64,000 nucleotides of DNA from positions 4,714 through 68,713 of the forward strand of contig JAZOCR010000143.1 in assembly GCA_045596605.1 (NCBI GenBank). The letters are read 5' to 3'. Source of the stretch: SIG622 sp045596605. Lineage in GTDB: Bacteria; Bacillota; Clostridia; Oscillospirales; CAG-382. Every line of letters begins with the position of its first letter. Within the stretch, counting starts at the first letter, position 1. Below, in pieces: positions 25,435 to 34,787 of this stretch. The position numbers were made by a program, and so were the translations under genes. The notes below the pieces were generated by a model that searched no databases, was not told the DNA's origin, and worked only from the letters and a program-made list of their open reading frames with translations.

Positions 25435-26394
25435 TTGAATAAAGAAAATATAATGAAAATTTCTTTGGAAATATTCTCCTTGCTTCTTATAGCGGCAGCC
25501 TTTTTCTTCGCCGTATCAGGCAGCATGGGCGACATGAATGCCGGACAATCGGAGCAGGATGGCACTGAAAGTAAGGACGAATTGCAGTCGTCGTTTGCAG
25601 AAGATACGGATAAAGAAGAGGAAAACGCTTCGCAAAGCGGTGAAAGGGGCGAAAACAACGAAAGTGTTGAGCTGTCGCAGGATGCCACGGAAGCAACCGT
25701 CGGTGTTTTTGAAATAAACAGATATAAAAATGAACGGACGGCAGTCTGGGACAAGGGCAGGCTGATTGACGCTCCGTACATAAATCAGAAAGAGGATTTT
25801 CCCAACGGCTGCGAAAGCGTTTCAGCAGTTATGGCACTTCAGTATCTGGGTGTTGATATAGACGCACATACCTTTATTGAGGAGTATCTCGACATGGGAA
25901 GCTCACCCTACTATGTAGGTGGCGTGTGCTATGCCTGTGACCCGAGAGAGCAGTTTCCCGGAGACCCAAGACAAAAAAGCGGCTGGGGCTGTTATCCCGA
26001 GGTTATAAAAAAGGCGATAGACAAAATGGAGCTGTCAGATATGGAGGCGTTTGTAGTAAAGGGCGCAGAAATCCCCGAGCTTTGTGCAGAATATATCGAT
26101 AAGGGAATCCCCGTTGTTATCTGGGCTACCATTAATATGGCAGTACCCTCACAGTACGTTACCTGGAATATCGAGGGCACAGACGAAAAGCACACCTGGA
26201 TAACTCCCTTCCACTGCGTGCTTTTTGTGGGCTACGACGAGGAATACTACTATTTCAACGACCCTATGGCGCAGAAAAATATGCGGTATTCTAAGGAAAG
26301 GGTAGAGCGTGCTTACAAGGGAATCGGCAGTGAAGCGCTTGTAATACTGGAAAAAGGACAAAAAATCCAAAATACGGCACAAAATCTTGAATAA
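25435..26394 (+). CDS. Secreted C39-like cysteine peptidase
   Basis: 319 residues. An N-terminal TM/signal anchor (about 7-27), an acidic Ser/Glu-rich linker (about 35-95), then a Peptidase_C39_2 domain: catalytic Cys in FPNGCESVSAVMALQYLG, His in TPFHCVLFVGYDEEYYYFNDP and the following Asp. This is the YvpB-like arrangement of extracellular or membrane-tethered peptidases; it is not fused to an ABC exporter. Start is a TTG at 25435, 8 nt after AAGGGG; ATG 25453 is the alternative. Target unknown. Confidence 0.82.
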   Translation: MNKENIMKISLEIFSLLLIAAAFFFAVSGSMGDMNAGQSEQDGTESKDELQSSFAEDTDKEEENASQSGERGENNESVELSQDATEATVGVFEINRYKNERTAVWDKGRLIDAPYINQKEDFPNGCESVSAVMALQYLGVDIDAHTFIEEYLDMGSSPYYVGGVCYACDPREQFPGDPRQKSGWGCYPEVIKKAIDKMELSDMEAFVVKGAEIPELCAEYIDKGIPVVIWATINMAVPSQYVTWNIEGTDEKHTWITPFHCVLFVGYDEEYYYFNDPMAQKNMRYSKERVERAYKGIGSEALVILEKGQKIQNTAQNLE

Positions 26395-26479
26395 ACCCCT
26401 TGAAATATTGGGATTTATGTGTTATTATATAGTTTAAGATATTTTATTATGTAAATTTATAGAAAAGGAATTGATAAAA

Positions 26480-27871
26480 ATGCAGAACAGCGAAAAGACA
26501 ATGGAAAAAATCGTTGCCTACTGTAAAGGCAGAGGCTTCGTTTACGCAGGCAGTGAAATTTACGGCGGTCTTGCAAACTCATGGGACTACGGTCCCCTCG
26601 GCGTTGAACTCAAGAACAACGTAAAAAAAGCTTGGTGGAAAAAGTTCGTTCAGGAGTCAAAGTACAACGTAGGTCTTGACAGCGCAATCATTATGAACCC
26701 TGAAACATGGGTAGCTTCAGGACACCTTGGCGGCTTCTCAGACCCGCTTATGGACTGTAAGCAGTGTAAGACCCGTCACAGAGCAGATAAGCTTATCGAA
26801 GATTACGTAGCAAAGAACGGTCTTTCAGATAACCCTGCAGGCATGTCTGACGCTGAGATGATGGACTATATAAAGGCTCACGGCATTGTTTGCCCGGACT
26901 GCGGCTCCGGTGACTTCACAGATATCCGTAAGTTCAACCTCATGTTTAAGACCTTCCAGGGCGTAACCGAGGACAAGAGCTCTACTCTTTATCTCCGTCC
27001 TGAAACAGCACAGGGTATCTTTGTAAACTTCAAAAATATCCAGAGAACAACGAGAAAGAAAATACCCTTCGGCGTTTGCCAGATAGGTAAGTCCTTCAGA
27101 AACGAAATCACTCCCGGTAACTTCACCTTCAGAACCCGTGAGTTTGAGCAGATGGAGCTTGAATTCTTCTGTGAGCCGGATACCGACCTTGAATGGTTTG
27201 CATATTGGAGAGGCTTCTGCAAACAGTGGCTTCTTGACCTTAATATGAGAGAAGAAAACCTCAGACTTCGTGACCACGACCCCGAGGGGCTTTCCTTCTA
27301 CTCCAAGGCTACCACAGACTTTGAATTCCTCTTCCCCTTCGGCTGGGGCGAGCTCTGGGGTATTGCCGACAGAACAGACTACGACCTTACACAGCATACA
27401 AAGCACTCCGGCGAAGCTCTTGAATACTTCGACCAGGAAGCAAACAAGAAGTACATTCCTTACGTTGTTGAGCCTTCCCTTGGTGCTGACAGAGTTACAC
27501 TCGCATTCCTTATCGACGCATACGACGAGGAAGAGCTCGAAGGCGGCGACACAAGAACAGTCCTCAGACTTCACGGTGCTCTTGCTCCCTTCAAGGCAGC
27601 AGTTCTTCCCCTTTCAAAGAAGCTTTCCGAAAAGGCAACCGAGGTTTACGACGAGCTTCGTAAATACTTTATGGTTGACTACGACGAAGCAGGCTCTATC
27701 GGTAAGAGATACAGACGTGAGGACGAAATTGGTACTCCCGTATGTATTACCTACGACTTTGACTCTGAAAATGACGGCTGCGTAACCGTTCGTGACAGAG
27801 ATACAATGCAGCAGGAAAGAATCAAGATAGAAGACCTCAGAAAGTATATCGAGGACAAAATTGCATTCTGA
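26480..27871 (+). CDS. glyS: Glycyl-tRNA synthetase (dimeric, single-chain type)
   Basis: Charges tRNA-Gly. 463 residues of the alpha2 eukaryote/archaeal-like class II type, not the alpha2beta2 type: IVAYCKGRGFVYAGSEIYGG, WDYGPLGVELKNN, motif 2 (RNEITPGNFTFRTREFEQMELE) and motif 3 (EPSLGADRVTLAFL), then the anticodon-binding domain. A zinc-knuckle-like CKQCKTRHRAD...CPDCGSGDF lies at about 95-155. Start ATG 26480 after AAAAGGAA; the in-frame TTG at 26471 overlaps the spacing. The 85-bp upstream gap is too short for a T-box. Confidence 0.96.
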   Translation: MQNSEKTMEKIVAYCKGRGFVYAGSEIYGGLANSWDYGPLGVELKNNVKKAWWKKFVQESKYNVGLDSAIIMNPETWVASGHLGGFSDPLMDCKQCKTRHRADKLIEDYVAKNGLSDNPAGMSDAEMMDYIKAHGIVCPDCGSGDFTDIRKFNLMFKTFQGVTEDKSSTLYLRPETAQGIFVNFKNIQRTTRKKIPFGVCQIGKSFRNEITPGNFTFRTREFEQMELEFFCEPDTDLEWFAYWRGFCKQWLLDLNMREENLRLRDHDPEGLSFYSKATTDFEFLFPFGWGELWGIADRTDYDLTQHTKHSGEALEYFDQEANKKYIPYVVEPSLGADRVTLAFLIDAYDEEELEGGDTRTVLRLHGALAPFKAAVLPLSKKLSEKATEVYDELRKYFMVDYDEAGSIGKRYRREDEIGTPVCITYDFDSENDGCVTVRDRDTMQQERIKIEDLRKYIEDKIAF

Positions 27872-27886
27872 TTTTAGATAAAGCTT

Positions 27887-27919
27887 TCCCCGAATGGATA
27901 AAACCGTTCGGGGATTTTT
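27887..27919 (+). terminator. Intrinsic terminator of glyS
   Basis: TCCCCGAATGG/CCGTTCGGGGA stem (one G-T pair) and TTTTT. Confidence 0.9.
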
Positions 27920-27990
27920 ATGTTGTATAATGAAAGCTGCCGGCATCGTAGGGGTAGCTTCCAAAAGCTTTAGCTTTGCACAGTGTCGCC

Positions 27991-28142
27991 AAGGCTCTCC
28001 CTCGGGGAGAGCTGTCAGCGAAGCTGACTGAGAGGGAATGACTCCCTCTGACGAGAGCTGCAAACGAGGCTGACTGAGAGGGGCGAAGCTCAACACCCTC
28101 TCCGACACGCCTTTTGGCGTGCCACCTCTCCCGTAGGGAGAG
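27991..28142. repeat. Composite intergenic repeat, copy C
   Basis: Bases 27991-28036 match the core of copy A (12871-12916) with one mismatch. The 3' half (ccctctccgacacgcc...ggcgtgccacctctccc) matches about 13028-13066. It sits in the 434-bp gap between glyS and the AraC gene. The rest of that gap is AT-rich promoter DNA; I see no gene in it. Confidence 0.8.
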
Positions 28143-28305
28143 GCATATATGGCTATCCATATAGGGAGGCTACAGATGGTGCTACATATGTTGTGGCAGG
28201 GAATTGACGCTGTGAAATTTTTTACAACTTTTTTGCAATATGTATGAGAAATATTTTGTACCTTGTATTAAAATAAGAGTATAAGAAACGTGGGGAGGTG
28301 CAGAA

Positions 28306-29277
28306 ATGGATAATTCTTTTAAGGTTTATAAAAAGCACAGAATAAAAAACTATATTTCTGTTTCGTCAATTGTTACCATACATTATTTTGAATTTGCCAA
28401 GGACTACCACTTCGACGGAGAAAGCCACGATTTCTGGGAGCTCGTGTACGTAGACAAGGGTGAGATTATCGCAACTGCCGACACAAGTGATATAACGCTC
28501 CGTCAGGGTGAGGCTCTTTTCCATAAGCCCTACGAGTTTCACAGACTGCGCTCAAACGGAGTGTCTGCGCCAAACGTGTTTATTATAAGCTTCGTTTGCA
28601 GTGACGCCTGTATGAAGTACTTTGAAGGTAAGCATATAAATGTTCCCGCAAAGCTCAGAAGGCTCATATCGGATATTATAACGGAAAGCCAGGACACCTA
28701 TAACCTTCCGGTTTTTGACAGAAACCTTAAGGATTTAAAGCTTTCAAGGGGCGCACGCTTCGGAGGCTCACAGATAATAAAAATGCGTCTTGAGGAGCTT
28801 CTTATAAAGCTTTATCGTGACGGCGAAAGCAGACGTGAGGCACCTGTTTTGCATACGCACATGGGAAAGGGAGAAAAAGGCACCTTCGGCAGTACCAAAG
28901 CAAGGTACGGAAACTCCGTACCCGATGAGGGAGAAGAAAATATTTCCGCACGCATTATAGAGATAATTAAAAAAGAGGGAATATACGGAGATATCGACCT
29001 TGACAGGATTTGTCTTCTTGTAAATTACAGAAAAACATATATTTGCACTCAGTTTAAAAAAGCCTGCGGCTACAGCGTAATGGAATACGTAAATATACTG
29101 AAAATTGATGAAGCAAAAAGGCTAATACGTGAGAAAAACCATAATTTTATGCAAATCTCAAATATGCTCTGCTTCAATAACCCCCACTATTTTTCAAAGG
29201 TGTTCAAGAAGGTTACGGGACTTTCACCCAGAGAATATCTCAATACGGTGAATAAGTATACCGCAGAAAGCAAATAA
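28306..29277 (+). CDS. AraC-family transcriptional regulator
   Basis: 323 residues. N-terminal cupin-type sensor (about 20-120: SHDFWELVYVDKGE, ALFHKPYEFHRL) and a C-terminal double HTH (about 220-318) with YRKTYICTQFKKACGYSVMEYVN and ICNN-type second helix ISNMLCFNNPHYFSKVFKKVTGLS. The linker is long. SD ggggagg before the ATG. Ligand and target genes are not evident; no transporter operon is adjacent. Confidence 0.9.
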   Translation: MDNSFKVYKKHRIKNYISVSSIVTIHYFEFAKDYHFDGESHDFWELVYVDKGEIIATADTSDITLRQGEALFHKPYEFHRLRSNGVSAPNVFIISFVCSDACMKYFEGKHINVPAKLRRLISDIITESQDTYNLPVFDRNLKDLKLSRGARFGGSQIIKMRLEELLIKLYRDGESRREAPVLHTHMGKGEKGTFGSTKARYGNSVPDEGEENISARIIEIIKKEGIYGDIDLDRICLLVNYRKTYICTQFKKACGYSVMEYVNILKIDEAKRLIREKNHNFMQISNMLCFNNPHYFSKVFKKVTGLSPREYLNTVNKYTAESK

Positions 29278-29393
29278 GCCTTGGGTATTTTTTGTAATAA
29301 TTGTTAATTTTTATTTATAGTGTTTTCTTTTTGACTTATTTGTGGTATAATTAACTTTACATGATAATTTATATATAATATGGAGAACTTTAA

Positions 29394-29651
29394 ATGAAGA
29401 AAATCTCATATAATCCCTCTGGCGTGTGCTCAAAGCAGATGAATATAGAAATAGACGACGAGGGAATAATCAGAAAGGTTCAGATAGTCGGAGGCTGTGC
29501 GGGAAATACCCAGGGCGTGTCAAGACTTGTTGAGGGAATGAACGCAAAAGAGGCGGCAGAGAGAATAAGAGGAATAAAATGCGGCTTCAAATCTACTTCC
29601 TGCCCAAATGAGCTTGCAAAGGCTATACTTAAATGCATTGAAAACGAATAG
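29394..29651 (+). CDS. TSCPD-domain protein
   Basis: 85 residues matching the small TSCPD family: SGVCSKQMNIEI, VGGCAGNTQGVSRLVEGM and the name-giving STSCPNELAKAI. The four cysteines suggest metal binding. The domain also occurs at the C-terminus of B12-dependent ribonucleotide reductases; free-standing copies are of unknown function. An extended -10 (TGTGGTATAAT, about 29341-29351) lies upstream. Confidence 0.85.
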   Translation: MKKISYNPSGVCSKQMNIEIDDEGIIRKVQIVGGCAGNTQGVSRLVEGMNAKEAAERIRGIKCGFKSTSCPNELAKAILKCIENE

Positions 29652-29686
29652 TAACAGATAGTGTAAAGTTTTGAAAGGAGAAAATT

Positions 29687-31402
29687 ATGTGTTACAAAGC
29701 AGAGTATGAGAAGTGGATTAACAATTCGGCTCTTGAGGAGGAAATACGCAAGGAGCTCGAAGCAATAAAGGATAGTGACGATGAAATAAAGGCAAGATTT
29801 GCTATGCCGCTTTCCTTTGGTACGGCAGGACTTCGTGGAATTATGCAGGCAGGCATAAACGGTATGAATAAGTATACAGTAGCCCAGGCAACAAAGGGAC
29901 TTGCAACGCTTGTTGCGCAGAGCGGCGGTGAAAAGCGTGGCATTACCATTGCCTGCGATACGAGAAATAATTCTGTTTATTTTGCAAAAATATGTGCACA
30001 GGTACTCGCTGCGTGCGGTATTAAGGTTTACCTTTTTGACGGTCCAAGACCTACCCCCGAGCTTTCCTTTGCACTTCGTGAGCTTTCTGCTATTGCCGGT
30101 ATAAACATCACCGCTTCCCACAATCCAAGACAGTACAACGGCTATAAGGTTTACTGGGAGGACGGAGCGCAGATTTCTCCGGACCATGCAAAGGTTGTTT
30201 CCGACGAAATCGCAAGAACCGATATTTTCTCGGTTGAGCTTGCAGATTTTGATGAGGCGGTAAAAGACGGAACTATCGAAATTATCGGCGAGGAAATTGA
30301 CAATAAATTTATAGAAAAGATACTTGAACAGAGAATATGCCCTGAGGCGGTAGCCGAGGTTGCAGATAAATTTAAGGTTGTTTACACTGCTATTCACGGC
30401 ACAGGTGCAGTGCTTGTTCCAAGAGCACTTGAGAGAGCAGGACTTCGTCATCTCATAGCAGTTCCCGAACAGATGAAGCCCGACGGAAACTTCCCTACAG
30501 TCAGAGTGCCCAACCCCGAGGAAAAGGACTGCTTTGATATGGCAAAGCGACTTGCCGAGGAAAACGGTGCTGAGCTTATAATTGGCACTGACCCCGATGC
30601 TGACAGAGTGGGCGTGCTTGTTAAAAAAGCAGACGGAGAATACTATTCCTTTAACGGAAACCAGATAGGTGCACTTCTTTGTAACTACATTATTTCCGAA
30701 AGAAGAAAGAAAGGCACACTCCCGGAAAATGCCTGCGTTATAAAGTCTATCGTTTCCTCCGAGCTTGCAAGAAGCATTTGTGAAAAGAACGGAGTTACAA
30801 TGGTTGACGTTCTCACGGGCTTCAAGTTTATCGGTGAAAAGATAAAGGAATACGAAACGACACTCGAGCATACCTTCATTTTTGGCTTTGAGGAAAGCTA
30901 CGGCTACCTTGCAGGAACCTATGCAAGAGATAAGGACGCAGTTCTTGCAACGCTTCTTATTACAGAAATGGCGGCGGTATACTCAAGAGAGGGAAAGAAC
31001 CTCTACGACGTGCTTATGGATATTTTCGCAGAGTATGGAACCTATCTTGAAAAGATTGATAACATCGCAATGGCAGGTCTTGACGGCCTTGAAAAAACAA
31101 GAAGGCTTATGAGTGACCTTAGAGCTGCCACAGTATCCGAAATCGGCGGTGTAAAGGTAAGCTACTATGCAGACTACCTTGAGGATAAAAAGGTGTCTGA
31201 CGGTAAGATTTCATCAACGGGACTTCCAAAGTCCGATGCGGTTTATTTCTCACTTGTTGACGGCTCGGCAGTTGTTGTACGTCCCTCCGGAACAGAACCA
31301 AAGGTTAAGGTTTATTACCTTGTAAACGGCAAGGACAGTGGCGATGCAGAGAATAAGCTTGAAAAGGTAAGAGCTGACTTTACAAAAATACTCGGTCTTT
31401 AA
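29687..31402 (+). CDS. Phospho-sugar mutase (phosphoglucomutase/phosphomannomutase family)
   Basis: 571 residues, the length of PgcA-type alpha-phosphoglucomutases. Active-site serine in TASHNPRQYNGYKVYW (about 145-160), metal loop GTDPDADRVG (about 303-312), sugar-binding GFEESYGYLAGT and C-terminal phosphate-binding RPSGTEPKVKVYY. Interconverts hexose 1- and 6-phosphates; glucose is the usual substrate for this length class. SD gaaaggag. Confidence 0.93.
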   Translation: MCYKAEYEKWINNSALEEEIRKELEAIKDSDDEIKARFAMPLSFGTAGLRGIMQAGINGMNKYTVAQATKGLATLVAQSGGEKRGITIACDTRNNSVYFAKICAQVLAACGIKVYLFDGPRPTPELSFALRELSAIAGINITASHNPRQYNGYKVYWEDGAQISPDHAKVVSDEIARTDIFSVELADFDEAVKDGTIEIIGEEIDNKFIEKILEQRICPEAVAEVADKFKVVYTAIHGTGAVLVPRALERAGLRHLIAVPEQMKPDGNFPTVRVPNPEEKDCFDMAKRLAEENGAELIIGTDPDADRVGVLVKKADGEYYSFNGNQIGALLCNYIISERRKKGTLPENACVIKSIVSSELARSICEKNGVTMVDVLTGFKFIGEKIKEYETTLEHTFIFGFEESYGYLAGTYARDKDAVLATLLITEMAAVYSREGKNLYDVLMDIFAEYGTYLEKIDNIAMAGLDGLEKTRRLMSDLRAATVSEIGGVKVSYYADYLEDKKVSDGKISSTGLPKSDAVYFSLVDGSAVVVRPSGTEPKVKVYYLVNGKDSGDAENKLEKVRADFTKILGL

Positions 31403-31443
31403 GAAAAATTAAATAAAACTTCCGAAAGGATTGAAAAATAAAA

Positions 31444-32892
31444 ATGGCAGATAAGAAAAAAGTAGAAAAAATAACCTCCCGTGACGTTGATTTTGCGCAG
31501 TGGTATACCGACATCGTAAAAAATGCAGACCTTGTTGACTATTCAGGCGTAAAGGGCTGTATGATTATCCGCCCCTACGGCTGGGCAATCTGGGAGAATA
31601 TTCAGAGCATTCTCAATAAGATGTTCAAGGAAACAGGACATTGCAATATATCAATGCCGATGTTTATCCCTGAATCACTTCTCAACAAGGAAAAGGACCA
31701 CGTTGAAGGCTTTGCCCCCGAGGTTGCCTGGGTAACTCACGGCGGTAGCGAAAAGCTTACTGAAAGACTTTGCGTAAGACCTACCTCTGAAACCCTTTTC
31801 TGCGAGCACTATGCGCAGATTATAAAGTCATACAGAGACCTTCCAAAGCTCTATAATCAGTGGTGTAGCGTTGTAAGATGGGAAAAGACCACAAGACCAT
31901 TCCTTCGTAGCCGTGAATTTCACTGGCAGGAAGGTCACACAATGCACGCAACAGCGGCTGATGCACAGGAAGAAACACTCCGTATGCTGAATGTGTACGC
32001 AGACTTCTGCGAAAAGTATCTTGCTATTCCCGTTGTAAAGGGCAGAAAGACAGATAAGGAAAAGTTTGCAGGCGCAGAGGATACATATACAATTGAAGCA
32101 CTCATGCACGACGGACGTGCGCTTCAGTCCGGTACCTCCCATTACTTCGGTGACGGCTTCGCAAAGGCATTCGATATTCAGTATCTTGACAAGGATAACA
32201 CACTTAAATATTGCTTCCAGACCTCTTGGGGTATGTCCACAAGAATCATTGGTGGTATCATTATGACACACGGCGATGATAACGGTCTGGTTCTTCCGCC
32301 GGCAATTGCACCTACACAGATAGTTGTTGTACCCGTACAGCAGCATAAAGAGGGCGTTCTTGAGAAGGCGAACGAGGTTTACGAATCTCTCAAGGATAGC
32401 TTCAGGGTTGAAATTGACGACCGTGACCAGAGCCCCGGCTGGAAGTTCGCAGAGCACGAAATGCGTGGCGTTCCGGTAAGACTTGAGCTTGGACCCCGTG
32501 ATATTGAAGCAGGCGTGTGCGTTCTCGCACGCCGTGATAACGGTGAAAAGATTACTGCAAATCTTTCCGAACTTCCCGAAGTTCTCACAAAGCTTCTTGA
32601 CGATATTACAAAGAATATGTACGAGAGTGCAAAGGCACGCCGCAACAGTATGACCTATACTGCGGAAAATCTCGACGAGCTGAAAACGATTGCCGCTACA
32701 AAGCCCGGCTTTATCAAGACCAAGTGGTGCGGTAGCCTTGAATGTGAAATGGCACTCAAGGAGCAGGCAGACGTTACCTCAAGATGTATGCCCTTTGACG
32801 AGGCAGAGGTAGGCGAAGAGCTTCACACAGACGTATGCGTTTGCTGTGGCAAGAAAGCCGAAAAGACTATCCTCTGGGGTAAAGCATATTAA
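31444..32892 (+). CDS. proS: Prolyl-tRNA synthetase (archaeal/eukaryote-like type)
   Basis: Charges tRNA-Pro. 482 residues without the bacterial-type editing insertion. Motif 2 around SVVRWEKTTRPFLRSREFHWQEGH, motif 3 GGIIMTHGDDNGLVLPP, anticodon domain, then the C-terminal zinc-binding domain characteristic of the archaeal type (CGSLECEMALKEQ...TDVCVCCGKKA). SD gaaagga upstream. This type is frequent in Clostridia. Confidence 0.96.
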   Translation: MADKKKVEKITSRDVDFAQWYTDIVKNADLVDYSGVKGCMIIRPYGWAIWENIQSILNKMFKETGHCNISMPMFIPESLLNKEKDHVEGFAPEVAWVTHGGSEKLTERLCVRPTSETLFCEHYAQIIKSYRDLPKLYNQWCSVVRWEKTTRPFLRSREFHWQEGHTMHATAADAQEETLRMLNVYADFCEKYLAIPVVKGRKTDKEKFAGAEDTYTIEALMHDGRALQSGTSHYFGDGFAKAFDIQYLDKDNTLKYCFQTSWGMSTRIIGGIIMTHGDDNGLVLPPAIAPTQIVVVPVQQHKEGVLEKANEVYESLKDSFRVEIDDRDQSPGWKFAEHEMRGVPVRLELGPRDIEAGVCVLARRDNGEKITANLSELPEVLTKLLDDITKNMYESAKARRNSMTYTAENLDELKTIAATKPGFIKTKWCGSLECEMALKEQADVTSRCMPFDEAEVGEELHTDVCVCCGKKAEKTILWGKAY

Positions 32893-32904
32893 TAAATAAG
32901 CAGT

Positions 32905-32943
32905 AAAGCGTTCCTTTGATTTTGCTTCAGAGGAACGCTTTTT
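32905..32943 (+). terminator. Intrinsic terminator of proS
   Basis: AAAGCGTTCCT/AGGAACGCTTT stem with a 15-nt loop and T tract. Confidence 0.9.
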
Positions 32944-33028
32944 GTCGCAAATTGCAGAAAACTGTTTTGTTTTGCAAAAGGAAAGATTTTCAAAAGGGAA
33001 ATCGGAATATAAATTTATATAATGTTAA

Positions 33029-33057
33029 TTGACAAGGGTGCTTATTTCTGCTATCAT
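33029..33057 (+). promoter_or_regulatory. Promoter of the WG-repeat lipoprotein gene
   Basis: TTGACA (33029-33034), 17-bp spacer, TATCAT (33052-33057). Confidence 0.65.
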
Positions 33058-33088
33058 ATTTATATAGAGAAAAAAGAAAGGACGAAAA

Positions 33089-34051
33089 ATGTTGAAGAAG
33101 ATAAAATTTTTAACGGTAGTCTTTATCGTTTCCGCCCTTTTTGTAAGCTCCTGCGTAAAACCGTCCGAGCATTCTACAGATAATGAAGTAAAGGATAAGG
33201 AAGTCCTTAAAGTGCAGAGCGAAAAGGAAAATGAGAATGATGATACAGAGCAAGAAGAAAATAGCTCTGAAAATGCTCCCGATGACCAAAACAGAATAGA
33301 CGAAGAAGCCTTCGAAAAAGAGGAAAGTGCCGAAGTTATTTCTGCCGACAGGTGGAAAATAAAGCCCAATTATACTTATGACTTTATAGAAACCTTCGGA
33401 AATTCGCAGTATTCAATATATAAACAGGGCGACGCCTACGGTGTTATGGATATTGACGGATATTATATCGGCGAAAAAACCTACTCCGAGCTTATATATT
33501 GCTCCACTCACGGGCTTTCAAGCAAGGACGTAAAGGATACACCGGAGAAGCTTTCCGAAGACCTTGCCGTTTCTCCCGACTGTGGCTACAGAAAGGACGA
33601 AACAAGTGACGCCATATACGTTTTTGACAGCACCCGTGACAGAGTTTACGTAGCAGGCTACAAGGACGGAGTATTCAGAATAGCTGATATCACCGATACG
33701 GAATTTTTTGCGCAGAATGAAAGATATATAGTTGTGCTGTACGACTGCGATGCGGATATTATGATGTACGAGGGAATAGGAATGAATAGCCTTTCCGAGG
33801 TCTTTAAGGCGGAGAATACCGAAATGCATTACGGCGTCATTGATACCGATATGGACTACGTAATTGCCTGCATATACGATGAAGTACGTGACGGGAACGA
33901 CTGCTATATCGTAAAGCAGAACGGCAAATACGGCTACCGTGCAATAAGCGGAAAAGAGTATTACCCCTGCGTGTTTGATGCGGCAAACACAGCCTATGGC
34001 GGCAGAGCATGGGTTAAATTTGACGGCAAGTGGGGGACAATCAAGTTTTAA
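33089..34051 (+). CDS. WG-repeat lipoprotein
   Basis: 320 residues. Lipoprotein signal with lipobox SSC (Cys22 region), an acidic linker (about 28-80), then beta-repeat units with the WG-repeat rhythm: AYGVMDIDGYYIG, HYGVIDTDMDYVIACIYDE, KYGYRAISGKEYYPCVFDA and a final KFDGKWGTIKF. Membrane-anchored surface protein. WG repeats are widespread and their ligand here is unknown. A weak hairpin terminator follows at 34070-34105. Confidence 0.8.
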   Translation: MLKKIKFLTVVFIVSALFVSSCVKPSEHSTDNEVKDKEVLKVQSEKENENDDTEQEENSSENAPDDQNRIDEEAFEKEESAEVISADRWKIKPNYTYDFIETFGNSQYSIYKQGDAYGVMDIDGYYIGEKTYSELIYCSTHGLSSKDVKDTPEKLSEDLAVSPDCGYRKDETSDAIYVFDSTRDRVYVAGYKDGVFRIADITDTEFFAQNERYIVVLYDCDADIMMYEGIGMNSLSEVFKAENTEMHYGVIDTDMDYVIACIYDEVRDGNDCYIVKQNGKYGYRAISGKEYYPCVFDAANTAYGGRAWVKFDGKWGTIKF

Positions 34052-34110
34052 AGAGAATAAAAAATAAGGCTGTTTCAGAGTTTTTCTGAAGCGGCCTTGA
34101 TTATTCAACC

Positions 34111-34139
34111 TTGACAACAAGTGAAATTCATATTATAAT
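34111..34139 (+). promoter_or_regulatory. Consensus promoter of the frameshifted membrane-protein gene
   Basis: TTGACA (34111-34116) and TATAAT (34134-34139) with a 17-bp spacer, both perfect consensus hexamers. Confidence 0.75.
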
Positions 34140-34192
34140 GTAAGTGTAACAGATTTCAGGCAAACTATAATTGTTTTAAAGGATACACACAT

Positions 34193-34673
34193 ATGAAAAA
34201 AACTTGTTCTGTTTATAATTGCCGTTGCGGCAATAATTGCAACTGTTATAATTATAGACTCTATTCCCAAGCACGACGAGGGAGAAATCGAGCTTTTCGA
34301 AATATACCGGGATGATTTTGAGCTTATAACGGAGTATATAATTCAAAATTTTGATTCCGAAGCTCGTAACAGTATGCATATTGAGTTTACAGAAGATGGA
34401 AAAGTAGGATTGTATGAAAACGGTAATATATATCCGGAGCAAGAAATCCAAAATGCATTTAACAACATTTTAAATGCTTTTCAGCATTATGAATTCAGTT
34501 TTGTTGAAATAACTCCCGAGCGTGTTTCATACGGTGGTCTGGGATATAGAATGTATGTGTACTCAAGAAATGGAAAGGTTCCGGATTATTTCTACCACAA
34601 GGGTGACCGTATGGATGAAGACTGTTACTATCTTGGTGATAATTGGTATTTACTGAAAGTTAACTTTATATAA
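34193..34673 (+). pseudogene. Membrane-anchored hypothetical protein, frameshifted at an A7 tract
   Basis: The ATG at 34193 has a good SD (AAAGGA, 9 nt upstream) and promoter, but is followed by seven A's (34196-34202). With six A's the frame would continue as MKKLVLFIIAVAAIIATVII (a TM anchor) and run through to 34673 as a protein of about 160 residues. With seven it ends after about 40 codons. In the long frame the codon before the A tract is TGA, so no other start can serve it. Either a pseudogene, a phase-variable gene, a slippage-dependent gene or a sequencing error. The soluble part (ending YYLGDNWYLLKVNFI) matches no family I know. Confidence 0.6.
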
Positions 34674-34741
34674 AAGCACTCCAAAGGCGGCGCCGAAGCC
34701 GCTGCAAATGCTGATGCTTAAAACACCTTCAAATAAACAAA

Positions 34742-34780
34742 AATCGGAAACGCACTTGCGTTTCCGATTAATCTTTTTTT
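34742..34780. terminator. Bidirectional terminator between the plus-strand genes and aspS
   Basis: AATCGGAAACGC/GCGTTTCCGATT stem with a T tract on the plus-strand side (ATCTTTTTTT) and a U-rich side on the minus strand. Confidence 0.85.
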
Positions 34781-34787
34781 AGAGTTA

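Noticed and set aside
26395..26479. T-box riboswitch upstream of glyS
   Set aside because: Only 85 bp are available and there is no T-box sequence or antiterminator. The same holds for hisS (leader of about 45 nt).
34374..34673. 99-residue ORF starting at ATG 34374 as a complete gene
   Set aside because: No SD before that ATG, and the same frame continues upstream as a TM anchor to the A7 tract, so this is the 3' part of a longer frameshifted gene.
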